Below are positions 23,815 through 31,492 of a stretch of DNA of 55,608 nt, in pieces (position 1 is the first letter of the stretch; each line of letters starts with the position of its first letter). The notes beneath the pieces were generated by a model. It was not told the origin of the DNA. It did no database searches and was given only the letters and a program-made list of their open reading frames with translations. The DNA is taken from positions 1-55,608 of the forward strand of contig JADLGB010000222.1 of NCBI GenBank assembly GCA_020849535.1. Reading direction: 5' to 3'. The stretch comes from Candidatus Hydrogenedentota bacterium. Its GTDB lineage: Bacteria; Hydrogenedentota; Hydrogenedentia; Hydrogenedentales; SLHB01. Made by a program: the position numbers and the translations under genes.

Positions 23815-26800
23815 TTAACCTCCCACAATCCGCGGCAGGGAGAAGTAGAACGTGGCGCCAGCTCCTTCGGCCCCCTCGGCCCACGTCCTTCCCCCGTGGC
23901 GCTGGACTATTCTATGCACATTGGCGAGCCCGAGCCCAGTGCCCTCAAACTCATCCATGCGGTGAAGGCGCTGAAACAGCCCAAACAGCTTGTCGGCGTA
24001 ATTCATGTCGAACCCCGCGCCATTGTCACGCACGTAGAAGACATCCTCACTGTCATCTACGGAGAACTGCCCAATTTCTATCCGGGCGTGCGGCTGCTTG
24101 GACGTGAATTTGATGGCATTGGAAATCAGGTTGGACATGACGGTGCGCAGCATCTCTGGGGATCCGTAAACGCAGGGAAGCGGCCCGACCGACCACACAA
24201 TATCCCGTCGCTCCAAATCGTGCTGAAACAGAAGCAGAACAGCCTGGACGAGTTCCTGCATGTCCACGCGGCTCTTCGTCATATCCACGCGCCCCATGCG
24301 GGCGAATGACAAGATATCGTCAATCAGTTTACCCATCTCCGCCGCGGAAGCGGAAATCACGTTCAGGTAGTGCAGGTTCTTTTCGTCAAGGCCGGCGGGC
24401 GTCCGCCTGAGCAACAGGCTTACAAATCCTGTGAGATGGCGCAGCGGCGCTCTCAGATCGTGTGACACCGAGTAGCTGAATGCTTCGAGTTCCCTGTTGA
24501 CACTTTCGAGCTGGAAGGTCCGCTCGCGCACCCGCTGCTCGAGGTCCGCGTTCAACGTGCGAATCTCCTCCTCGGCTTCCAGGCGATTCCGCTCGTGGAC
24601 ATCTCGCTGCAGCCGTGCGTTCAAGATCGGCGCGATGTAGGTGACTATGCGCCGCAGGATCTCCATGTCTTCGTCATCGTACCCGCCCTCCTTGTTGGCA
24701 ACGGCCATCAGACCGATCGTCTTCTGCCCAAACACGATTGGAACTGTAAGAAATCCAGATATGGCAATGTGCCCACCGGGGGTGTGAAAAGGGCCACGCG
24801 ACATAAAGGCTGTCTTCTCACGGATGCACCTCCCCCAGAGGCTGTCGCCCCAGGTGGATGGGGGGAAGGTAAGGGACTTGTCCGGGACTTGGCACTCTTT
24901 CCAAATGGTCCGGGTGAAACTGGGAAGGACCAGGTCGCCCGCCTCTGAGATATATCCAAACATGCCGAAGGGGCTCGCCGTGACCCGAACCACAATGTCG
25001 AGAACCGCCGTGTACATCTCCTCGTCGGGGATGGTCAGGAAAACATTAGCGATCGTATTCAGGACCGTCTTCTCTTCCTCGGAACGCCGAAGCGATGCCT
25101 CCGCTTTCTTGCGCTCCGTGATGTTCTTTGCGATATGTATGGAGCCCGTAACCTGCCCTTTCGCATCGAAAATGGGCGCGGTCGAAACCTCGAGATAGAC
25201 CCCCAGATTGGGCTCCCAGACGTCCTCCACAGTGGCTGTGCCCCCATGGACGGTGCGCTGGTGCGGGCACTGCGGAATGGGGCACGTAGTCCCATGGACG
25301 ACTTCGAAGCACTTCTTCCCCAGGAGTGCTTCAGGAGTCGTGCCAAAGGTGCGCGCGTAAGCCTCATTCACCCGGATCAATGTAGCGTCCGCAGCTTGTA
25401 TTGAGACCATGTCCGCTATGGAGTCGAAGGTCACCTGCCATTCCTCGGCAGTTCTCCGTAGCTTCTCCTCCGCGCGCTTGCGCTCGACGATATCCCAGGA
25501 GAGGTCGGCGAGTTGGGACACTATCTCGACATCGGAATCGTCGTATTCGCCGGGCTTATTGCCCACACCCACGATGGCTGTGATAAGGTTGCCGCGGAAG
25601 ACAGGCACAACCACCTCGCGAATCACGGGCGCGTGGCCCTCGGGCATACCCTTCCTGTGTGGCAGTGTCGCGTAGTCGTTATGAATGATGGCGCGGCGCT
25701 CATGGACGCAGTCCACCCAGACTCCCGCTTGCGTTACGGGGTAGTGACTGCCCTTGCCCTCCGCCGTGCACATGCTGCTCAAGGTATTTGTAGACCAGTT
25801 CTGCAGGGTGAGCGTTTCCTGGTCCTCCTCCATGAAGTGGTAGAAGCCTATCGAGCTGCCGGTCAGCGCCTCGATCCGGTCCAGTGTCGCCGTCAGGAGT
25901 TCCTCCACGGAATGGGAATCGGCAAACTCCAACAGGTGGAGACGTGCCTTGCGGATGTTCTCCGCCCTCTTGTGACTGGTGACATCGCGTGCAATGGCTG
26001 ACGCGCCCACGACACTGCCCTGGAGATCCATTATCGGCGAGACGGTGAGCGAAACGTGGATCAGCGCGCCGTCCTTCCTTTTGCGGACGGTCTCGTAGTG
26101 GTCAACTCTCCCTCCCGATCGTATCGTTTCGAGGATATGCGCAATGTCATCTTCGTGCTCGTCAGGAACTAACATGGAAACTGCACGACCGACCGCCTCG
26201 CGCTCAACATATCCGTAGAGGTTTTCGGCGCCCCGGTTGAAGCTTGTGATAACCCCGTCGAGAGACTTCCCGATGATTGCATCGTCCGATGATTGGACAA
26301 TGGCGGCCAACCGGCTGACCCTTTCCTCCGCCTGTCGTCGCGCAGTCGCGTCACGCACGATGGCGACAATTCCGTTGGTGGCGCCCTCTCCGCCGCCTAA
26401 GGAGGCTCCGCTTATGTCAACGTACAGAAGCGATCCGTCGTCTCGGGTGAGCGTATACTGCGCTCCCACGATGATTTCCCCACGTTCCACACTGGCCACG
26501 TCGGTCAGCAAGCGTTCCTTGTCCGCCTGGGCAACCCACTCGACGACGTGAGATCCTGTGAGACTTCGGTCGGGACTTCTCCGCAGCATTTCGTATATGC
26601 GAGGGGACGCAAGCGCGATTCTTCCGTGTCCATCGACGACAACAACGCCATCTGGAGATGCGGCGACAAATGACCTGTACAGTTCTTCGCTCTTTCTCAG
26701 GTTGCGCTGCGTGAGCAGGCTGGTCAGGCCGTCTCCCAAACGTCGCCCGACTTCCTGGAAAAGGCGTCTATCCTCCCGGCTCCAGACACGGGGATGCGAG

Positions 26801-29250
26801 CATTGATGCACCACAAACATGTAGGGGAAGTCCACCTTGGGGTAGACCGCCATACCGAGTTGGGACTGTATGCTGAACTCCTTGGCGATTGCCTCCGGAA
26901 GAGGCTCGGCCGCCTCTGGACCAAAGGGAACAGGATCTCCGGACGCCAACAGTGCACCAAAAGTCCGTTTGACTTCCGGCAACATTGGAACGTCTATTCC
27001 GAGGGCGAGGAGACCGGGGTACTCCGGCCTCGTACGTTCGATTGGCACGTTCCAGGAATCGGCATTCGGATCGCAAGGGTAGCACAGACTGGCACGGTCG
27101 GCCCCCAGAATGGAAAGCGTGTCATCGAGGACGTTGACCATCAACTCCTCCAGGGTGCTCGCGCCCTGGATGGAGCGATTCACCCGATCCATACTCTCGA
27201 GGAAGCGGAGGTGAGTGATATGATCCTGTTCCAGTTGCTTTCGTACAGTGATATCGCGGGCCAGCGCCAAGTTGTAGCTTACGAGCTCGTAGGTGAAGAA
27301 GTTGGCACTGATCTCGACGGGGTAGCTCCGGCCATCCTTGGTGGTATGGCGGCTTTCAAAAGTGAGCGAGTGCCGTTTCCGAATATCGTCCCAGTGGCTG
27401 GACCAACGCGCCTGCGGAAAGTCGCGGTCAATATCGGACACGGTCAATTGAAGAAGCTCCTCACGTGTATATCCCAAGGCACGGCATGCTTCTTCATTCA
27501 CATAGAGGAACCGCGCATTCTCGTCTGTCAGAAAGGCGGCTTCTCGCACATGGTCGAGTGCGAAATCCAGCAGAGTCAACTGGCGCTCGGTCAATCGGCG
27601 CTCGGTCACATCGATTACAGAGACCAACACTTTGGAGAGCGTCTGTTCCTGACCCGGCACCAGCGACCAATACAAGCTCACATGTTTTTCCGCGCCGGCA
27701 AGCGTCTGTACGGTTCCCTCTGCCTGAACGGGCGTAACGCCGCTCCAGAGCGAGAGTAAGGCGTGCTGAAACGTCACATAAGATTGAGGGGCAAAAACCG
27801 CGCCCAGTCCCGAGAGCAGGTCCTCTTTCGATGACGCCTCGTGCAACTGCACGGCGGCCTGGTTGACCTCCGTGACTCGCACGAGCCCGGCGCACCTGCG
27901 TAGCACCTCGGGGTGCTCCGTCAGGAAGGCATTCAAGTCAGCGATGCCCTGTGATTTGAGTCCGTCGAGAAGGATCTTAACATCCGAAAGGTCTTCTTCC
28001 CAGATAGGTACGGGCGAGTTGTCGAACAGGACACGGAACCGCTTCTCGCTCGCGCGCAACGCAGCGCTGCTTCTCTTGCGCGCAGTCTCCGCTTCAATAC
28101 GGCCCAATCCCATGGTGACCGCGGCTGCAATTTCCTCCAGCAGCGCGACCTCTTTGGAGTGAAACATCTCCTTTTCCGCGCAGTAGACACAAAGGACACC
28201 AGCCACCCGGTCACCCTGGAAAATAGGCACTGCCGCTGAAGAAAGGAAACCGGCCCTCACCGCGGCCTCGTGCCAGATCGCCGTTCGAGGGTCGGCGAGA
28301 AAGTCATTGGTGACGCTCGTCTTCCCTTCGCGTACCGCGCTACCCGAGGGACCGCGACCCTCGGGACAGTCACGGACGGAGACTCTCAAGCTCGCTACGT
28401 AGTCGAGTGGCGTGCCGGCACTGGCAACGGGCGTCACTTCAAGCGTGTCCCAGTGCACCCAGCCAATCCAGGCCAGATGGAACCCGCCGAGGTCAACCGA
28501 GATGCGGCAGACTTCCGTGAGTAGGTCCTCGCGCGAGGCGGCCAGAACTGTGGTCTGGTTCACGTGGCTCAATACGTTGTAGAGACGATTCAGGTGACGG
28601 AACTCAGCCATGCGCTGTTCCACGGTGACTTCGAGGTTGGCCTTGGCTTGAAGGAGATCCTTCTCGGCACGCGCGCGCGCTTCCACCTCCCTCTCCAGCA
28701 ATGCATAGGCCTTGCTCAGGTGGGTGTCGCCAAGAATCTCGTTCTTCAAGAGCAGGGCGGCGTAGTTGAAGAACGTGGGGAGGTAAGGCAAGAGATCCCT
28801 TGCGAGAACATGCATGCTGTCGATCTTGAAAACACCGATGAACTCGGGTCCGACCTTTAGCGGAAAGACCCATGTACTTGCTTGGGTAAACTCAGGCGTG
28901 GTCATCTTGGTATCGCGGAAATCGTGCTTGTGCTCCAGGAACTCACCCGTTTCGAATACCCGCTGGACGAGGGGATCCTCAACGCGCACCAATTGCTTAC
29001 GTTCCCCAAGGAGATCCACATAGTACACGTTCGAATCGATTCGGTAGTGGATGGACAGGTTCGTGCCCCCTACATGCTCAAGCACGATGCGGAACATGGC
29101 GGCGACAGTGTTCTCCAGTCCTTCGACCGAGGCGAGGGAAGTCATCAGATTCATGATCAGATGAATGTTCGCCTTGTCTTGAGCCAGCTTGCGTAAACGC
29201 GCTTCACGCCTCTCTGGACCGCTTTGTGCTATTCCCGCTGCCTCGGACAC
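23815..29250 (-). CDS. Giant soluble multisensor histidine kinase (five GAF and five PAS domains)
   Basis: 1811 residues without membrane segments, from GTG 29250 (AGGA just upstream). My reading of the order is GAF 25-170, coiled coil 180-225, GAF 225-385, PAS 400-550, PAS 560-675, GAF 685-845, PAS 855-970, PAS 975-1095, GAF 1100-1255, PAS 1265-1380, GAF 1395-1550, coiled coil 1550-1590, HisKA with H1597 (FSYSVSHDLRAPLRHLTGF), and HATPase 1697-1808 (VMSNLISNAIKFTS, DNGAGFDMNYADKLF, GTGLGLANVHRIV). The last PAS carries C1314, H1319, C1323, C1328 and H1330, resembling the cluster in the hybrid kinase. The kinase core is of the bacteriophytochrome-like class that usually works with Rcp1-type receivers, and one follows three bases later. 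Individual domain limits are approximate. Confidence 0.93.
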   Translation of the reverse strand: MSEAAGIAQSGPERREARLRKLAQDKANIHLIMNLMTSLASVEGLENTVAAMFRIVLEHVGGTNLSIHYRIDSNVYYVDLLGERKQLVRVEDPLVQRVFETGEFLEHKHDFRDTKMTTPEFTQASTWVFPLKVGPEFIGVFKIDSMHVLARDLLPYLPTFFNYAALLLKNEILGDTHLSKAYALLEREVEARARAEKDLLQAKANLEVTVEQRMAEFRHLNRLYNVLSHVNQTTVLAASREDLLTEVCRISVDLGGFHLAWIGWVHWDTLEVTPVASAGTPLDYVASLRVSVRDCPEGRGPSGSAVREGKTSVTNDFLADPRTAIWHEAAVRAGFLSSAAVPIFQGDRVAGVLCVYCAEKEMFHSKEVALLEEIAAAVTMGLGRIEAETARKRSSAALRASEKRFRVLFDNSPVPIWEEDLSDVKILLDGLKSQGIADLNAFLTEHPEVLRRCAGLVRVTEVNQAAVQLHEASSKEDLLSGLGAVFAPQSYVTFQHALLSLWSGVTPVQAEGTVQTLAGAEKHVSLYWSLVPGQEQTLSKVLVSVIDVTERRLTERQLTLLDFALDHVREAAFLTDENARFLYVNEEACRALGYTREELLQLTVSDIDRDFPQARWSSHWDDIRKRHSLTFESRHTTKDGRSYPVEISANFFTYELVSYNLALARDITVRKQLEQDHITHLRFLESMDRVNRSIQGASTLEELMVNVLDDTLSILGADRASLCYPCDPNADSWNVPIERTRPEYPGLLALGIDVPMLPEVKRTFGALLASGDPVPFGPEAAEPLPEAIAKEFSIQSQLGMAVYPKVDFPYMFVVHQCSHPRVWSREDRRLFQEVGRRLGDGLTSLLTQRNLRKSEELYRSFVAASPDGVVVVDGHGRIALASPRIYEMLRRSPDRSLTGSHVVEWVAQADKERLLTDVASVERGEIIVGAQYTLTRDDGSLLYVDISGASLGGGEGATNGIVAIVRDATARRQAEERVSRLAAIVQSSDDAIIGKSLDGVITSFNRGAENLYGYVEREAVGRAVSMLVPDEHEDDIAHILETIRSGGRVDHYETVRKRKDGALIHVSLTVSPIMDLQGSVVGASAIARDVTSHKRAENIRKARLHLLEFADSHSVEELLTATLDRIEALTGSSIGFYHFMEEDQETLTLQNWSTNTLSSMCTAEGKGSHYPVTQAGVWVDCVHERRAIIHNDYATLPHRKGMPEGHAPVIREVVVPVFRGNLITAIVGVGNKPGEYDDSDVEIVSQLADLSWDIVERKRAEEKLRRTAEEWQVTFDSIADMVSIQAADATLIRVNEAYARTFGTTPEALLGKKCFEVVHGTTCPIPQCPHQRTVHGGTATVEDVWEPNLGVYLEVSTAPIFDAKGQVTGSIHIAKNITERKKAEASLRRSEEEKTVLNTIANVFLTIPDEEMYTAVLDIVVRVTASPFGMFGYISEAGDLVLPSFTRTIWKECQVPDKSLTFPPSTWGDSLWGRCIREKTAFMSRGPFHTPGGHIAISGFLTVPIVFGQKTIGLMAVANKEGGYDDEDMEILRRIVTYIAPILNARLQRDVHERNRLEAEEEIRTLNADLEQRVRERTFQLESVNRELEAFSYSVSHDLRAPLRHLTGFVSLLLRRTPAGLDEKNLHYLNVISASAAEMGKLIDDILSFARMGRVDMTKSRVDMQELVQAVLLLFQHDLERRDIVWSVGPLPCVYGSPEMLRTVMSNLISNAIKFTSKQPHARIEIGQFSVDDSEDVFYVRDNGAGFDMNYADKLFGLFQRLHRMDEFEGTGLGLANVHRIVQRHGGRTWAEGAEGAGATFYFSLPRIVGG

Positions 29251-29399
29251 GTCCTAATCCCCCGCTATCGTTTTCAAAACACTGAGAGTTGCTGGTTGGA
29301 TTGCGTTGAGTAAGATACGCTGCCGGTGGGCCGCCGCGCCTCTCGCGTGATTCTTGCTGCCAGGCAATTCGCGGAACATTCGAGATGGGCATACGGAGA

Positions 29400-29415
29400 G
29401 CAACCTAAAGGTTGC
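29400..29415. promoter_or_regulatory. Palindrome upstream of the signalling operon
   Basis: GCAACCT, AA, AGGTTGC is a perfect seven-base-arm inverted repeat about 150 bases upstream of the giant kinase start and about 105 bases past the end of the methyltransferase gene. The 29251-29520 gap shows no credible gene and no clear promoter. The repeat could be an operator, a terminator stem or a dispersed palindrome. Confidence 0.35.
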
Positions 29416-29520
29416 ATAACTCCGGCTACGGCAGCCCGCATCCGTGATCCCATCGCTCCTTCTATGGGAAGGGTGGTGATTGTCACCAGAGTCCGTATGC
29501 GCATAACAGCTTCGCCCCCG

Positions 29521-30552
29521 TCACTGTAGCCGGCCAAACTCAAAGGCCGCCTCGAGCATTGCGCGGATGTTTGCGTCTGGAATGCTCCAAGGCATGACCA
29601 CGGTTCCGAACATGAACCTTCCGCCGGGCATCCCCTCCGCGAGGATCCGCTTGACCTCCTCGCGCACTTCCTGGGGGGACCAATCGATCATCCGGATGTC
29701 ATTGATCACGCCCGCGCAAAGCGCTCTTCCTTCGATGGCGCGTTTACCGGCGGCAACGCTTTCGAGGGGGCTCAAGTAGTACGCGCCTATGCCGGTGCGC
29801 TCGATGACCCGGTCGATCACGGGGATCAGTCGCGCCCCGCCGCAGTAGTATACGACGCCGTCCGCCCCCACAGGCTTCAGATCGCGCTCCATCCAGGGAA
29901 GTGAAAGCATTTCAAACATGCGCATGGGCAGAAAGTCAACCGAGCCGAAAGGATTTGAGTAGAGGATGATGTCAGCACCCGCGTTGCGAAGAGCGGCCAC
30001 TTGCTTCCGAAAGAACTCGGAACACTTTTCGAGTAGTTCATCCCGCACATCCAGCGGGCCGCTCAGCAGAAGCGCCAACCAGTTCTCCATTCCCATAAGA
30101 ATCGCGGGGAGGGTCATGGAGGCGGTAACGTATGCGCAGATCGGGCGCTTCCCACCCACTTCCCGCTTCAGAATGTCGAGGCACTTCCGGGTCTCCTCAA
30201 ACGCGGGATGCGAGGTGACGTCTTCGGGCACTTGAAGACGATAGACATCATCATAGGTCTCCAGAATCATCTCCCCCACGTTCGGGGGGCCGTCTTCGGC
30301 AAAGATGATCTTCCGGCAGCCGAAGAGTTCCGCCTCTTTCCCGACGTAGAAAAGGCACCAGACATTGTCATACCCATACTTCTTCTGGAGACGCAGCTGT
30401 CCCTCGGCTACGTATTCCCCTCGTGAATAGTATTCGTTCAAGGGGAGGCCCAGCTCTCGTGCACCTTGGTCCAGCAAATTGCAGAACACGGGGATACGGT
30501 CGGCCATCTTTCCCGCTGCCGTGTCTGCCAGGCGTTGTACGGCCGTCGTCAC
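29521..30552 (-). CDS. UroD-family methyltransferase (MtaA/MtbA-like, cobalamin-linked)
   Basis: 343 residues with the uroporphyrinogen-decarboxylase fold family pattern (NLLDQGARELGLPLNEYYSR, GADIILYSNPFGSVDFLPMR, GVVYYCGGARLIPVIDRVIE, VINDIRMIDWSPQEVREEVK). It is coupled to a corrinoid protein, so methyl transfer from a corrinoid to a thiol or other acceptor is more likely than haem synthesis. In MtaA-type enzymes the zinc ligands include an H-x-C motif; here the aligned position reads Y-Y-C, so the His is missing or metal binding differs. The start GTG overlaps the corrinoid gene stop (GTGA), with GAGGAGG eight bases upstream. The acceptor is unknown. Confidence 0.85.
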   Translation of the reverse strand: MTTAVQRLADTAAGKMADRIPVFCNLLDQGARELGLPLNEYYSRGEYVAEGQLRLQKKYGYDNVWCLFYVGKEAELFGCRKIIFAEDGPPNVGEMILETYDDVYRLQVPEDVTSHPAFEETRKCLDILKREVGGKRPICAYVTASMTLPAILMGMENWLALLLSGPLDVRDELLEKCSEFFRKQVAALRNAGADIILYSNPFGSVDFLPMRMFEMLSLPWMERDLKPVGADGVVYYCGGARLIPVIDRVIERTGIGAYYLSPLESVAAGKRAIEGRALCAGVINDIRMIDWSPQEVREEVKRILAEGMPGGRFMFGTVVMPWSIPDANIRAMLEAAFEFGRLQ

Positions 30553-31214
30553 GATTGCACCTCCTCAATGAGGCGTGCAATGATCTCACCCGCCGCGATA
30601 CCGTTTGCTGCCCAGGCATCCGCTTGAACGATGCGATAGAGTTCCGGATCGAAGCGATAAGGCGCTCCACCCACAACGACTTTGATTCTGTCCTCGAGCC
30701 TCCTTTCACGGAGAATCCGCCGGACTCCCAAGCAGCCGCTTTCGCTGCGCGCGGTGTGTACCATCATGGAAGATACGGCGATGACCTGTGCGTCACGCGA
30801 GACCGCCTCATCCACAAAGCGTTCCGGCGGCACATTGGTACCAAGATCGATGACTTCAATGACAGCGGCCTTCAGGCAGCCGGCGACGATGCGCTTGCCA
30901 AGTCCATGGAAGTCGCCTTGCGATGTTCCGATGACTACCGAGCCGGCCATGCGTGGTGCCTGACGAAACCGCGCCATCATCTCCTCGGTGATGTCCGCCC
31001 CAATTTGCGACGCGAGGAAGTGCTGGGCGAGATTGGCGGTGTCGGACTCGCTGATGGCCTTCACCATCATTTCCAGCGAGGGACTCACTATCTCGAAAAC
31101 GATGTCTTCCGGAGACACGCCTTCGGCCAGCGCATCATGTACGACCTGAAACGCCCGATCCCGGTCTGTGTCGTAGATGGCTTCGGTATAGGCATTCAGG
31201 ACACGATCGAGCAT
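30549..31214 (-). CDS. Methyltransferase cognate corrinoid protein (B12-binding)
   Basis: 221 residues from ATG 31214, preceded by a G-rich Shine-Dalgarno-like AAGGGTGGG. Residues 1-88 are the helical cap domain and 89-215 the Rossmann-like B12 domain. The cobalt-ligand signature is D101-F-H103-G-L-G106 (SQGDFHGLGKRIV), followed by EVIDLGTNVPPERFV and KVVVGGAPYRFD. These proteins carry a methyl group between a substrate-specific methyltransferase and an acceptor-side enzyme. The acceptor-side candidate is the coupled UroD-family gene. No substrate-specific partner and no reductive activase lies nearby. The gap to the divergent DUF4838 gene (31215-31492) has a plus-strand TATAGT (31347-31352) but no good -35. 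Confidence 0.92.
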   Translation of the reverse strand: MLDRVLNAYTEAIYDTDRDRAFQVVHDALAEGVSPEDIVFEIVSPSLEMMVKAISESDTANLAQHFLASQIGADITEEMMARFRQAPRMAGSVVIGTSQGDFHGLGKRIVAGCLKAAVIEVIDLGTNVPPERFVDEAVSRDAQVIAVSSMMVHTARSESGCLGVRRILRERRLEDRIKVVVGGAPYRFDPELYRIVQADAWAANGIAAGEIIARLIEEVQS

Positions 31215-31492
31215 ACCCACCCTTCCCCAGTGCCTTCTGCTCCCCGGCGTGCGGGCGTCGGGGCATCGCGTAAGGGCACGATCTTCCCACGGCAGAAGGT
31301 ACTTCACCAGTCCCAGGCACCATCATACACCCAGATTCCCCATGTGTATAGTCCACGCTTGACCTGCAAACTAACTGCATCCGGAACTAGGAGTCCTCTG
31401 TCATGAAGCGTCAACTTGCAGAATTGAGTTACGAAAGTGGATACTCGTACAGGTTTCGCAGACGCTGCGAGCCGTCACCCAGGGGGATTCAC

